Source: Methylohalomonas sp034521715
GTDB lineage: Bacteria > Pseudomonadota > Gammaproteobacteria > Methylohalomonadales > Methylohalomonadaceae
Length of the DNA: 64,000 bases
Reading direction: 5' to 3'
Assembly: GCA_034521715.1 (NCBI GenBank)
Contig: JAXHLY010000009.1
Span: 1-64,000 of the forward strand
Below are positions 35,808 to 45,336 of the stretch, piece by piece. Each line of letters begins with the position of its first letter. The stretch's first letter is position 1. A program made the translations under genes and the position numbers. The notes under the pieces were generated by a model. The model searched no databases. It was not told the DNA's origin and was given only the letters and a program-made list of their open reading frames with translations.

Positions 35808-37164
35808 ATGCCGAATACAGAAACCATCAAGGTACCCGACATCGGCGACTTCAAGGACGTCGAAGTCATCGATGTGCTGGTCAAGGCCGGTGACACGATC
35901 AAGCCGGAGCAGTCGCTGATATCGCTGGAAAGCGACAAGGCCACCATGGACATTCCCTCGCCGGCTGCCGGCACGGTAACCGAGGTACTGGTCAAGACAG
36001 GTGACAGGGTCTCCGAAGGTTCGGATATTCTCAGGATCGAGGCCGCGGAGCAGGCTGCCGCACCGGCAAGGCAAGAAAACACAAAAACCGACACCGACAA
36101 ACGGAAACAGCAGTCCGTCCCTGAAGACAAGCCCGCGAAAGACGAAATCGCGGCCGCGGAAACAAAACCGGCAGGTACGACACCGGATCCGCGGGCGCCG
36201 GCACATGCCGCCGGCCGGCCTGCCCAGTGGCAGCGAAACCACCGGAGAGCCGTTCATCGCAGCGCCCACGCCAGCCCGTCGGTGCGCCGTTTTGCGCGCG
36301 AACTCGGCGTCGACCTGGGACTGGTACGCGGCAGCGGCCGCAAGGGGCGTATAACAAAAGACGATGTGAAATCCTTTACCAAGGCGGTCATGTCCGGCAA
36401 TCGCGTGCTCGGCGATACCGGCGGTTTCGCCATGCCGGAGATCCCGGCGGTGGATTTCTCGAAATTCGGCCCCACTGAAACGCAACCACTCAGCCGGCTG
36501 AAACGCCTCGCCGGCCAGCAGCTGCAGCGCAGCTGGCTGACGGCGCCAGCAGGTGACGCAGTTCAACGAGGCCGATATAACCGACCTGGAGGAATTCCGG
36601 CATTCAAAAATGAAGGCGGCGGAAAAACACGGTGTCAAGCTGACGCTGATCAGTTTCCTGCTGAAAGCGGTCGTAGTCGTGCTGGAAAAGTACCCCGAGT
36701 TCAACGCGTCACTGGCAGCGGGCGGGGAGGAACTGATCTACAAGCAGTATTACCACATAGGTGTTGCAGTCAACACGGACGAGGGACTCGTCGTACCCGT
36801 CATCCGCGATGTCGATCAGAAAGGCCTGTACGATCTTGCCGGGGAGATCAGCGAACTCAGTGATCGCGCCCGGAACAACCGGCTCAAGCGCGAGGAAATG
36901 CAGGGTGGCTGCTTCAGCATCTCCAGTCTCGGCGGTATCGGCGGCTCGTTTTTCACGCCGATCGTCAACGCGCCCGAGGTCGCAATTCTCGGCGTCTCGC
37001 GCGCCGGCATGAAACCGGTCTATGACAACGGTGAATTCACTGCCCGTCTGATGCTGCCGTTTGCACTGTCCTATGATCACCGCGTGATTGACGGCGTTGC
37101 CGGCGCGCGTTTCAGCGAGGAACTGCGCACGGTGTTGTCGGATATACGGGATATACCGCTATGA
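35808..37164 (+). CDS. aceF: Dihydrolipoamide acetyltransferase (AceF), frameshifted
   Basis: E2 of pyruvate dehydrogenase. One lipoyl domain (residues 1-80, lysine in LESDKATMDIPSPAAG), an Ala/Pro-rich linker, a peripheral-subunit-binding domain (ASPSVRRFARELGVDLGLVR, GSGRKGRITKDDVK) and the catalytic core from about 36480 (QFNEADITDLEEFR, PVIRDVDQKGLYDLAGEI, LPFALSYDHRVIDGVAGARF with the active-site His and Asp). Frame shifts occur in the linker near 36200-36270 and at about 36553. The single lipoyl domain, where many E2s have two or three, is paired with another on E3. Confidence 0.93.
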
Positions 37165-37245
37165 CGTGAATGGTGAAACGTGAATCGTGAATTGCTGGCA
37201 TGTTATGGAGCAACGCGATTCACGTTTCACGAACAACGATTCACT
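37162..37245 (+). repeat. GAATCGTGAA-type repeat between aceF and lpdA
   Basis: It begins at the aceF stop (ATGACGTGAATGGTGAAACG), then GTGAATCGTGAATTG, and later CGATTCACGTTTCACGAACA and CGATTCACTG. Order and orientation match the repeat between aceE and aceF, so the two spacers are duplicates of one another. Confidence 0.65.
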
Positions 37246-37287
37246 GCTGGCCAGAAGCACGTAAATAAACAGACCAAAAAACATTCA

Positions 37288-39087
37288 ATGGCTAAAACGG
37301 TCAAAGTCAAAGTACCCGACATCGGCGACTTCAAGGACGTCGAAATCATCGACGTACTGGTCAAGCCCGGTGATACCATTGAAAAGGAACAGTCGCTAAT
37401 CTCGCTGGAAAGCGACAAGGCCACCATGGACATCCCCTCGCCTGCTGCCGGTATTGTCGGTGAACTGAAAATAAAAACCGGTGACCGGGTATCGGAAGGC
37501 GATGTCATCCTGACGCTCGAGACAACGAAACCGGAGTCGAACACCGAACAGCCCGCCGATAAAAACGAAGAACAAGGGGAAAAGAAAAATAAACAGGAGC
37601 CACAAAAGAAGCAGGCTGCAGCCTCCACGGATACAGCATCACAGCCGGCCGCTCCCGTTCACAGTGGCGCCGATACCGAAATCCTCGTGCTCGGTGCCGG
37701 TCCCGGCGGCTATACCGCCGCCTTCCGCGCCGCCGATCTCGGCAAAAAGGTCACGCTGGTCGAACGCTACCCCGTGCTCGGCGGTGTCTGTCTCAACGTC
37801 GGCTGTATTCCGTCCAAGGCCCTGCTGCATGTCGCCGGCGTGCTTTCTGAAATCGATGAACTCGGCACCCATGGCATCGACCTCGGCAAGCCGCGGCCCG
37901 ATCCCGCTGCCATCCGCCGGTTCAGCGAAGACGTCGTCGGCAAGCTCAACAGCGGTCTCGCAAAAATGGCTGAACAGCGCGGAGTCGAGGTCGTCCAGGG
38001 CAGCGGCGTATTCAGTTCACCCTATTCGATCACCGTCACGCACGAGGGCAAGGACCGCGAGATCAGTTTCGAGCAGGCGATTATTGCCGCCGGCTCGCAG
38101 GCCGCCGCCCTGCCCGGCAGCGTATTGAATAAAAACGACCCGCGCATCATGGATTCGACCACGGCGCTGCAACTCGATCCGGTACCGGAAAGACTGCTGG
38201 TGATCGGCGGCGGCATTATCGGCCTGGAAATGGCAACGATCTACGCGGCGCTGGGATCAAGCATCACCGTCGTCGAGTTAATGAACAGCCTGATGCCGGG
38301 CACCGATGCCGACCTGGTCCGGCCGCTGTCGAAACGCATCGGCAAACGCTACGACAGCATCTATCTGAAAACGAAGGTGACATCGGTCAAACCGGAGACA
38401 AAATCCATCAAGGTGCAATTCGACGGCGACAAGGCACCGAAAGAGGCCGAGTTCGACGGCATTCTCGTTGCCATCGGCCGCCGGCCCAACGGCGATCGCA
38501 TCCAGGCCGATCGTGCCGGCGTGCGTGTCGACGATCGCGGTTTCATCCCGGTCGATGATCAGATGCGCACCAATGTTCCGCATATCTTCGCCATTGGCGA
38601 CATCAACGGTCCGCCCATGCTTGCGCACAAAGCCACACACGAGGGCAAGGTCGCCGCGGAAGTCGCCGCCGGCGAGAAAAGCGGGTTCGAGGATCGCGTG
38701 ATCCCGTCGGTGGCCTATACCGACCCCGAAGTGGCCTGGGCAGGTCTGACCGAAACCGAGGCGAAAGCACAGGGTATTGATTACGGCAAGGGCCAGTTCC
38801 CCTGGGCGGCCAGCGGCCGCGCGCTGGGCCTCGGCCGCGACGACGGCATGACCAGGATATTATTCGATAAAGAGACACAGCGCGTGCTCGGCGTCGGCAT
38901 CGTCGGCGTGCATGCCGGTGATCTGATCGCCGAGGGCGTGCTGGCGATCGAAATGGGCGCCGACGCCCGCGATCTCGGCCTGACCATCCATCCGCACCCG
39001 ACCCTGTCGGAAACCATCGGCTTTGCCGCCGAGGCCTTCGAAGGCACGATTACGGACCTGTACCTGCCACGCAAAAACAGGAATTAA
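37288..39087 (+). CDS. lpdA: Dihydrolipoamide dehydrogenase with N-terminal lipoyl domain
   Basis: E3 of the complex, 599 aa. Residues 1-80 are a lipoyl domain (VPDIGDFKDVEIIDVLVKPG and LESDKATMDIPSPAAG) almost identical to the one on AceF. A Lys/Glu/Gln linker leads to the flavoprotein: GAGPGGYTAAFRAADLG for FAD, GGVCLNVGCIPSKAL with the redox-active disulfide, GGGIIGLEMATIYAALG for NAD, and HPHPTLSET with the catalytic His-Glu. It reoxidises lipoyl groups using NAD+. ATG 37288 is used because upstream codons come from the repeat. The frame is intact, unlike aceE and aceF. Confidence 0.96.
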   Translation: MAKTVKVKVPDIGDFKDVEIIDVLVKPGDTIEKEQSLISLESDKATMDIPSPAAGIVGELKIKTGDRVSEGDVILTLETTKPESNTEQPADKNEEQGEKKNKQEPQKKQAAASTDTASQPAAPVHSGADTEILVLGAGPGGYTAAFRAADLGKKVTLVERYPVLGGVCLNVGCIPSKALLHVAGVLSEIDELGTHGIDLGKPRPDPAAIRRFSEDVVGKLNSGLAKMAEQRGVEVVQGSGVFSSPYSITVTHEGKDREISFEQAIIAAGSQAAALPGSVLNKNDPRIMDSTTALQLDPVPERLLVIGGGIIGLEMATIYAALGSSITVVELMNSLMPGTDADLVRPLSKRIGKRYDSIYLKTKVTSVKPETKSIKVQFDGDKAPKEAEFDGILVAIGRRPNGDRIQADRAGVRVDDRGFIPVDDQMRTNVPHIFAIGDINGPPMLAHKATHEGKVAAEVAAGEKSGFEDRVIPSVAYTDPEVAWAGLTETEAKAQGIDYGKGQFPWAASGRALGLGRDDGMTRILFDKETQRVLGVGIVGVHAGDLIAEGVLAIEMGADARDLGLTIHPHPTLSETIGFAAEAFEGTITDLYLPRKNRN

Positions 39088-39126
39088 CAGCGCACCGGTG
39101 AAACGCCTGCAGACTTTACACGCGCA

Positions 39127-39879
39127 TCAATCCAGACGATAAAACCGTTCCGCGTTCGTTCTTAACACCTTTTCAGCACCCTCCGCACCGAGTGTCGATT
39201 CGATCAGTTCGATATCTGCCGGATCGAACGGCCGCCGCGCCCGCGTGGACGGCAAATCGCTGCCGAACATGAGTGCATCCGGATTGGCCCGGTACAGCTC
39301 GGCCAGCGCTTCTGCCACCGGAAAATCCAGACGGCCGAAGCCGGATGCCTTGACATGCACACCTTTTTTCACCAGCCGTTTGAACAGCGACAGCCCCCGG
39401 GCGGACAGGCCCAGGTGATCGATGCTCACCGCCGGCAGGCTTTCGATCATCTCCATCAGGCTGTCGATTTTTCCCGTATCCGCATACAGTTCCACATGCC
39501 AGCCGGCCAGCTCGTGTACCCGCCTGGCAAAGTCCGCCAGCCTGTCGACATCTGTAATTCCAAGCCGCACCAGGTTAAACCTCACTGCGCGGATGTTATG
39601 CTTGTCGAGCCACAGGATTTCGGTATCGGTGGCCACGAAAGGCAGCTGCGTGACACCGACGAAGCGTGGCCCCAGCCGGCCGAGTGCATCCAGCAGATAG
39701 CTCTGGTCAAAAGCCTGGAACGAGCCCGACACTACGGCGCCGGCATCAACACCCAGTGGCGAGGCCTGTTCCATGTAATCGCTGACCGTGAACGGATCCG
39801 GCAGGAAACCCTGATTCTCGATCAGCGGGAAGTCCGGACTGATGATATGAAAGTGGGCGTCAAAGAGTCTTCTGGACAT
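39127..39879 (-). CDS. Amidohydrolase-2 family (TIM-barrel) protein
   Basis: A 250-aa protein starting at ATG 39879 with RRLFDAHFHIISPDFPL, where the DAHFH is the metal-binding HxH motif. It continues with IRAVRFNLVRLGITDVDRLA, WHVELYADTGKIDSLME, VSIDHLGLSARGLSLFKRLV, VKASGFGRLDFPVAEAL and ALMFGSDLPSTRARRPF, which holds the C-terminal Asp. These match the amidohydrolase-2 / 2-pyrone-4,6-dicarboxylate-hydrolase-like superfamily; the substrate is unknown. An in-frame extension to 39948 is not conserved. It reads opposite to lpdA and the nudix gene. Confidence 0.85.
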   Translation of the reverse strand: MSRRLFDAHFHIISPDFPLIENQGFLPDPFTVSDYMEQASPLGVDAGAVVSGSFQAFDQSYLLDALGRLGPRFVGVTQLPFVATDTEILWLDKHNIRAVRFNLVRLGITDVDRLADFARRVHELAGWHVELYADTGKIDSLMEMIESLPAVSIDHLGLSARGLSLFKRLVKKGVHVKASGFGRLDFPVAEALAELYRANPDALMFGSDLPSTRARRPFDPADIELIESTLGAEGAEKVLRTNAERFYRLD

Positions 39880-39989
39880 GTTCGCAGTATTACACAGCAG
39901 CCAGAATTTGACTGCATGCATCCGGCACGGCTGAATGATCAGGGACAACAGATTACCATCGGCTCCATTATTCAGCTTTCTTTGCCATC

Positions 39990-40409
39990 ATGCCGCCAGA
40001 ACCCGAAACGCGCTATGCCATCTGTGTCGTACAAAACAGCAACAAGGAGCTGTTACTTGTGCAGCGCAGTGCGCACCGCGACCTCGGTGCGGAGCTGTGG
40101 GGATTTCCCGGCGGTCATATCGAGGCGCATGAATCGCCGATCGAATGCGCCTGGCGCGAGCTGCACGAGGAAATCGGTCCCGGCAACCAGGTCCACCTGC
40201 TGAAAGTCGCCGGACCGTTCCGCGACCGGCATTACGGCGGACGTTTCGAGGCCTACCTGTTTCTGTTTCACTGGTTGAGTGGCGTGATTGCGCTGGATCA
40301 AGAACACATCACCTATGAATGGGTCCCGATCAACAAGCTGGAGTACTATTCACTCATGCCCGGCATCGCCGGCGATCTCGAACACCTGGGTCTGATTAAC
40401 CATGACTGA
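39990..40409 (+). CDS. NUDIX hydrolase
   Basis: A 139-aa NUDIX protein with the full box GGHIEAHESPIECAWRELHE then EIG. NUDIX enzymes hydrolyse nucleoside diphosphates linked to another moiety. The start RYAICVVQNSNKELLLVQRS resembles YfcD/isopentenyl-diphosphate-isomerase-like or house-cleaning family members. The esterase gene follows after 6 bp. Confidence 0.9.
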   Translation: MPPEPETRYAICVVQNSNKELLLVQRSAHRDLGAELWGFPGGHIEAHESPIECAWRELHEEIGPGNQVHLLKVAGPFRDRHYGGRFEAYLFLFHWLSGVIALDQEHITYEWVPINKLEYYSLMPGIAGDLEHLGLINHD

Positions 40410-40415
40410 AGCCCT

Positions 40416-41192
40416 ATGAATGAAGCTATTGAACTCGCCTGCACGGAAACCGGCAACGGCCCGGCGGTAGTCCTGCTGCACGGACTGCTCGGCAACGGCC
40501 GCAATCTTGCGCCGATGGCCAGGGTGCTGGCGGATGAATACCGCGTGCTGACACCGGACCTGCGCAACCACGGCCAGTCACCGCATACCGAAACCATGGA
40601 CTACCCGGAACTGGCCGCCGATCTGATCGCCCTGCTCGATAAAAACCGCATCGACAGGGCCGCGCTCGCCGGTCACAGCCTCGGTGGCAAGATCGTGATG
40701 ACCACCGCCCTGCTGTATCCGGATCGGGTGACCAAACTCGTATCACTGGACATGGCACCGGTGCCCTATGCCCAGACTCTGGGCGATCTGCTGGAGACGC
40801 TGCAGCGACTGCCGCTGGATACCATCCGCAACCGCAAGGATGCCGACGAATGGCTGCGCTGCGAGGGCGTAGAAGAGAAACGGCTGCGGGGCTTTCTACT
40901 GCAGAACCTGGTCCGCGACAAGGACGGTTACTGCTGGCGCGTGAACCTCGAGACACTGCGCAGCCAGCGCCAGACCATGACCGGCTTTCCCGACACCGCC
41001 GAGCCCTGGCCGGGTCCGGCGCTGTTTCTTTATGGCGAGAACTCGGATTACGTCCTGCCCGAACATCACGCCGAGATCCGGCGGCTGTTTCCGGCGGCGG
41101 AGATCGAGGAAGTGCCCAATACCGGCCACTGGCTGCACGCCGAACGGCCCCAGCCGATTGCCGATCGCCTGAAAAAATTCCTGGCCGGCTAG
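40416..41192 (+). CDS. Alpha/beta-hydrolase esterase (YbfF-like)
   Basis: A 258-aa hydrolase with the oxyanion-hole sequence VLLHGLLGNGRNLAPMARVL, LTPDLRNHGQSPHTETMDYP, the nucleophile elbow AGHSLGGKIVMTTALLYPD, the acid region LFLYGENSDYV and the catalytic His in VPNTGHWLHAERP. These match the YbfF acyl-CoA esterase family. Six bases separate it from the NUDIX gene, so the two form a unit. Confidence 0.9.
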   Translation: MNEAIELACTETGNGPAVVLLHGLLGNGRNLAPMARVLADEYRVLTPDLRNHGQSPHTETMDYPELAADLIALLDKNRIDRAALAGHSLGGKIVMTTALLYPDRVTKLVSLDMAPVPYAQTLGDLLETLQRLPLDTIRNRKDADEWLRCEGVEEKRLRGFLLQNLVRDKDGYCWRVNLETLRSQRQTMTGFPDTAEPWPGPALFLYGENSDYVLPEHHAEIRRLFPAAEIEEVPNTGHWLHAERPQPIADRLKKFLAG

Positions 41193-41321
41193 ATAGCCCT
41201 GCTGCCGGGATAACACTTCGTCGTCCCGGACTTGACCCTCTGCCCCCACCTAGACCTTTTATGTGCAACGCGTCAAAATAACGCCCTTTCTGCACAACCC
41301 CCGAGCAGGAGCATTACCCGC

Positions 41322-42555
41322 ATGAGCGCAGCCAAGTCCAAGAAGGGCAAACTGAACAAGGTCGTACTCGCCTATTCCGGCGGCCTGGATACCTCCGTCA
41401 TCCTCAAATGGCTGCAGGAGGAATACGGCTGCGAGGTCGTCACCTTCACCGCCGACATCGGCCAGGGCGAGGAAGTCGAGCCGGCCCGCACCAAGGCCAA
41501 GAAACTCGGCGTCAGGGAAATCTACATCGAGGACCTGAACGAGGAATTCGTCCGTGACTACGTGTTTCCGATGTTCCGCGCCAATGCCCAGCTACGAGGG
41601 CGAATATCTGCTCGGCACCTCGATCGCGCGACCGCTCATTGCCAAGCGACTGGTCGAGATCGCCGCGGAAACCGGCGCCGAGGCCATCGCCCACGGTGCC
41701 ACCGGCAAGGGCAACGACCAGGTGCGGTTCGAACTCGGCGCCTATGCACTGAAACCGGACATCAGGATCATCGCGCCCTGGCGCGAATGGGATCTGCATT
41801 CGCGTGAAGACATGCTCGCCTATGCCGACAAGAACGGCATCGAGGTCGAGGGCAAGAAGCGCAAGGGCGGCGCACCCTATTCCATGGACGCCAACCTGCT
41901 GCATATCTCCTACGAGGGCGGCGAGCTGGAAGATCCCTGGTCCGAGCCCGAAGCCGACATGTGGCGACGGACCGTGGATCCGGAATTCGCCCCGGACGTG
42001 CCGCAGTACCTCGAGGTCACCTTCAAGAAAGGCGATCCGGTCGCCGTCGACGGCAAGAAACTGTCGCCTGCCAAAATGCTGCGCAAGCTGAACGAGGTTG
42101 CGGGCATGCACGGTGTCGGTCGTGCCGACATTGTCGAGAACCGCTACGTCGGCATGAAGTCACGCGGCTGTTACGAAACCCCCGGCGGCACCTTGCTGCT
42201 GAAAGCGCACCGGGCCATGGAATCCATCACGCTGGACCGGGAAGTCGCGCACCTGAAAGATGATTTAATGCCGCGATACGCCGCGCTGATCTACAACGGC
42301 TACTGGTGGAGCCCGGAAAGAGAGGCCATGCAGAAGCTCATCGACGAGACCCAGGAACGGGTCAACGGCGTCGTGCGGCTGAAACTGTTCAAGGGCAACC
42401 TGATGGTCGTCGGCCGCAAGTCTGAAACCCACAGCCTGTTCGATCAGAGCATATCGACTTTCGAGGACGACAAGGGCGCCTACGACCAGAAGGACGCGGA
42501 AGGGTTTATCCGGCTGAATGCGTTACGGCTGAGGATTCTGAACAAGAACAAGTAA
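41322..42555 (+). CDS. argG: Argininosuccinate synthase (one-base insertion)
   Basis: ArgG joins citrulline and aspartate using ATP, the penultimate step of arginine synthesis. It begins VVLAYSGGLDTSVILKWLQE, then ADIGQGEEVEPARTKAKKLG. An extra C in GCCCAGCTAC (about 41589) shifts the frame; afterwards YEGEYLLGTSIARPLIAKRL, ETGAEAIAHGATGKGNDQVR and ETPGGTLLLKAHRAMES continue to TAA 42555. Length after correction is about 410 aa, the usual size. ATG 41322 has GCAGGAG upstream. argE and argA are about 25 kb away. Confidence 0.95.
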
Positions 42556-42601
42556 GCACGGGAATTCTGTCAGCACAGCAGTCCCCAGGGCAGCATTTTC
42601 A

Positions 42602-42873
42602 CTAGGCCACTCTCAGCAGTGCCTCGGGATCACGTTCGGCAATAAGCAGTAATGTGCGTGCCGCACCCGACGGCGCGCGCCGGCCCTGCTCCCAGTCCTG
42701 AAGGGTACGGACCGATACGCCAAGAAGTTCCGCAAAACGTGCCTGCGACAGGCTGGTCTTCTTCCGAATACTGGCCACATCGGGAACATTGACCACACGC
42801 CCGTGTTCACCGCGCTTGAGTTCACGCAGGCCGTCGAGAATCTCCCTACCGATTCTTCTTCAGCCCTGGTCAT
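42602..42873 (-). CDS. HigA/RelB-type HTH antitoxin (one-base deletion)
   Basis: The C-terminal part is a clear XRE helix-turn-helix: SIRKKTSLSQARFAELLGVS, VRTLQDWEQGRRAPSGAART. The N-terminal part begins MTRAEEE; restoring one A (GAAATCGG for GAATCGG, about 42855) gives IGREILDGLRELKRGEHGRV, as in related antitoxins. The start overlaps the toxin stop by 14 bp. This antitoxin would bind the toxin and the palindrome at 43189. Confidence 0.85.
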
Positions 42874-43180
42874 CTTCGATTTCCTCACGAATCTTCTTCA
42901 GTACTGCGGCAGGGATCGAGTCAGTGACGTTCTTCGGATAGATCGTCAACATCCAGATAACGCCCTGGCTTTTCCGCAAATAATAAATGATCCGGTAACC
43001 TCCTCGCTTGCCGCGACCCTGTGCCGCCCAGCGCAACTTGCGCACCCCGCCCGAACCCGGAATCACAGGGCCAGTTTCAGGGTTATCAATCAGCACAGTC
43101 TGCAGAGCACGGTACTCCTCATCTGACAGGTACTCCTGCACGAGTCGCGAGAACATCCTTGTCTCGATGAAGCTGTACAC
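42860..43180 (-). CDS. HigB/RelE-type toxin
   Basis: About 106 aa. The RelE/HigB-like RNase fold shows IETRMFSRLVQEYLSDEEYR, IPGSGGVRKLRWAAQGRGKR, GGYRIIYYLRKSQGVIWMLT and IYPKNVTDSIPAAVLKKIRE. Relatives cut mRNA on the ribosome. The toxin gene precedes the antitoxin, as in HigBA. GTG 43180 is preferred (V/MYSFIETR); ATG 43198 lies inside the operator palindrome and ATG 43156 would remove the first strand. Confidence 0.87.
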   Translation of the reverse strand: MYSFIETRMFSRLVQEYLSDEEYRALQTVLIDNPETGPVIPGSGGVRKLRWAAQGRGKRGGYRIIYYLRKSQGVIWMLTIYPKNVTDSIPAAVLKKIREEIEDDQG

Positions 43181-43188
43181 ACGCCTAA

Positions 43189-43207
43189 TATACGGCATTG
43201 CCGTATA
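43189..43207 (-). promoter_or_regulatory. Toxin-antitoxin operator palindrome
   Basis: TATACGGC and GCCGTATA are perfect inverted arms separated by ATT, just upstream of the toxin start. It is the natural site for self-repression by the HTH antitoxin. Confidence 0.75.
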
Positions 43208-43270
43208 GTTGTCAATCCGTGACTAAGCTGCCGATCGTCACCAGCGCTCACCTCCCATGGCACGCACCGT

Positions 43271-43711
43271 TCACTCGATGCAGGTAATACCGTTCTCGGC
43301 ACACCAGTCGCGCAGGACCTGCTTCCGGCTTTCCTCCTCGAACTGGTACCAGCGTTCCAGCAGACCCTGACGATCGAGCAGGTCCTTGAACCGGCCATAC
43401 GCGCCCTTGCGCCGAAAAAAGCCTTTCACCTTTTCAAACTCCTCCGGAATCAGCTCCTCGACAAACCTCATGGCAAGCTGTCTGCCCAGATCCAGCTCAT
43501 GCTTGTTAGGGATTGGAATATATTTCTTGGGGTCGTCGACATCATCGGGAAGCGGTTCCTCGATATCCGCGTATTCGTCTGTGTGACAATGGATTTTCCC
43601 TGTCTCAATGCAAAGATACGCCTGCGCGTCGAGAAACTCGCCGATACTGACGTAGTCCATCGCTTCTACAAGATCATCAAGCCTGACGGAGCCACGCGTC
43701 ATCTCGATCAT
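43271..43711 (-). CDS. UPF0158 family protein
   Basis: A 146-aa acidic protein of the UPF0158 family, function unknown: VRLDDLVEAMDYVSIGEFLD, AYLCIETGKIHCHTDEYADI, DDPKKYIPIPNKHELDLGRQ, FVEELIPEEFEKVKGFFRRK and GAYGRFKDLLDRQGLLERWY. ATG 43711 overlaps the DUF6933 stop by four bases, so the pair is coupled. An earlier in-frame start would lie inside DUF6933. Two conserved cysteines lie near the middle. Confidence 0.88.
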   Translation of the reverse strand: MIEMTRGSVRLDDLVEAMDYVSIGEFLDAQAYLCIETGKIHCHTDEYADIEEPLPDDVDDPKKYIPIPNKHELDLGRQLAMRFVEELIPEEFEKVKGFFRRKGAYGRFKDLLDRQGLLERWYQFEEESRKQVLRDWCAENGITCIE

Positions 43712-44241
43712 CCCGACGGTGGAGCCTGTATGGTTCCCCATTTTTCTTTCAGCAACCACGATGCCCGATCCGCAGGAAAGATCGCGTCCCCGAAGCGAGC
43801 GGCCAGCCGGCATGGAGTTTCCTCCAGCCTGGATTCCAGAAGACGAAGGTCTTCGTTGTCCCAGCCGTCCAGAGGCAAGTGATATGGTGCCGTCTTGGCG
43901 AAGTCGACCATCTGACCCAATACCGATCGGTCCCGGGTCTGGCCCACGAGAACGGGCGTCATTGCATCAATCTCGCGTTCGATAAATCCCATATCGACGC
44001 CAAGACGCCGCAGTCGTTCATACACCATGTCTATAAGTCGTGCCGGCAGTTCCCGGACATTCCGGGCCGGCTCCAGTATCGAAAGCAGCGACCCGGAGCT
44101 GACGAGCAACAAAAGTGGCCTGCGGTCCACAACAATACGGTTGACATACCAGTCGCCAAGCGCAGTATCCGATTCAGCATCGCCGGCATTCACCGGTGGG
44201 AGGCGTTTCAGTACCTTCCGGGTTGCCCTTAGAACAACCAT
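43708..44241 (-). CDS. DUF6933-like protein
   Basis: A 177-aa protein resembling DUF6933: VVLRATRKVLKRLPPV, SDTALGDWYVNRIVVDRRPL, LLLVSSGSLLSILEPARNVR and TRDRSVLGQMVDFAKTAPYH. Function is unknown. It is the first gene of a two-gene unit with UPF0158, 70 bp beyond the toxin-antitoxin operator region on the same strand. Confidence 0.75.
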   Translation of the reverse strand: MVVLRATRKVLKRLPPVNAGDAESDTALGDWYVNRIVVDRRPLLLLVSSGSLLSILEPARNVRELPARLIDMVYERLRRLGVDMGFIEREIDAMTPVLVGQTRDRSVLGQMVDFAKTAPYHLPLDGWDNEDLRLLESRLEETPCRLAARFGDAIFPADRASWLLKEKWGTIQAPPSG

Positions 44242-44460
44242 TTCTATCCCGGTATCATGGTGATTAAGGCCAGTATGGCATGACAGGTGTTTATACTACC
44301 TTAATTCCGCTCATAAGCCGTGTGGGAAAGGTCGACAAGTCTATTATTTGTCTTCTTACCAGATAACTTGTAAATAAATCTGTCACCCTTTTCCGGTGGG
44401 AACTACATTTTCCGCACTGAAATATTTGTTAGGTTAATTTGCTTGTTAGCTGCTATTGAG
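44242..44460. other. AT-rich spacer without recognised genes
   Basis: About 219 bp, more AT-rich than the neighbouring genes, between the start of the DUF6933 gene and the end of a small membrane-protein gene. It probably holds the promoter of DUF6933-UPF0158. No ORF or hairpin stands out. Confidence 0.4.
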
Positions 44461-44712
44461 TCATGACTTCTTAACTATACTGATTACATATAACAAAATA
44501 ACGGCGCCAATAGTGGCCATAATTATAGCGCCTAATAACCCGCCTGTTGTTATGCCGAGCAAACCGAATACAAAGCCACCCAATACAGCACCAACAATTC
44601 CCACAATAATATTGCCTATGGCGCCAAACCCTCTTCCCTTCATTATGTTGCCGGCAAGCCATCCGGCCAGCGCACCAACGGCTAGAAATATTATTAAGCT
44701 AATGATATCCAT
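44461..44712 (-). CDS. GlsB/YeaQ/YmgE family membrane protein
   Basis: An 83-aa three-helix membrane protein with the Gly-rich transglycosylase-associated signature: AVGALAGWLAGNIMKGRGFG, AIGNIIVGIVGAVLGGFVFG and LLGAIIMATIGAVILLYVI. Function is unknown and usually stress-linked. ATG 44712 follows GGAGGC; the frame extends further only into non-homologous sequence. Codons are AT-rich compared with the neighbourhood. Confidence 0.92.
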   Translation of the reverse strand: MDIISLIIFLAVGALAGWLAGNIMKGRGFGAIGNIIVGIVGAVLGGFVFGLLGITTGGLLGAIIMATIGAVILLYVISIVKKS

Positions 44713-44725
44713 GCTGCCTCCAATG

Positions 44726-44917
44726 TTAATTTTTAGCGAAAAGGTATATGCCAACAACAAAACTGACAGCACCAGTAATGTATAATGTCATTACCTTGTC
44801 CGTATCCGAACCTGTAAGAGTCTGTGTTATTTGCGAACCGACAGAGCCAGATAATTGATAACCCCATAATGCAAGACCAAGCCCTGTAACCATGAGGATA
44901 ATGCCGATTATTTTCAT
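44726..44917 (-). CDS. DUF3185-like small membrane protein
   Basis: A 63-aa protein with two helices, KIIGIILMVTGLGLALWGYQ and MTLYITGAVSFVVGIYLFA, and a middle GSDTDKV, matching DUF3185. ATG 44917 has GGGAG five bases upstream; ATG 44941 with AGGAG is also possible and adds eight residues. It sits 13 bp upstream of the GlsB-like gene, forming a small stress-type membrane-protein unit. Confidence 0.85.
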   Translation of the reverse strand: MKIIGIILMVTGLGLALWGYQLSGSVGSQITQTLTGSDTDKVMTLYITGAVSFVVGIYLFAKN

Positions 44918-44941
44918 TGTACTCCCTGTATCCATTGCCAT

Positions 44942-45336
44942 ATTAAGCTCCTGTCGTCTAATAAAATGTAAATGTTTATAGTATTACAGCTAACTCAAAT
45001 TGTATGGCGATATTTTCGACTTATAACACGACAGATCCGCCGTATAATCTGTCGCGGATTTTATAAATTGCTGATTTCATGATGCTGCGATCTGCAAACC
45101 GGGTGATAACCCAGGGAGGGAACATTGCGGAATTGTTGTATGGCGGTTGGAGACACCACACCTGATGCGCACCGAAGGCCGCCTGCCTTGCCGAAGAAAA
45201 TCACGCCTCGCTCCCCTCTCCATGGCATTCGGAAAATATAGACCAATTTCCGCGGGATTTCCCATTACATGCCGAAGTGCCTGTCTCTCGTTGACACCGG
45301 CCCGGTTGTGGAGAAGCATGGCCGGTATGCTTTCCC
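44942..45336. other. Spacer without a supported gene
   Basis: 395 bp between the DUF3185 start and repeat copy C. The first half is AT-rich and likely contains the promoter of the DUF3185-GlsB unit. Short ORFs from 45061 to 45319 have no recognisable family, no ribosome site and no membrane or signal character, and are left out. Confidence 0.4.

Noticed and set aside
45061..45319. Short leftward ORFs in the spacer before repeat C
   Set aside because: No ribosome site, no conserved motif, atypical composition.
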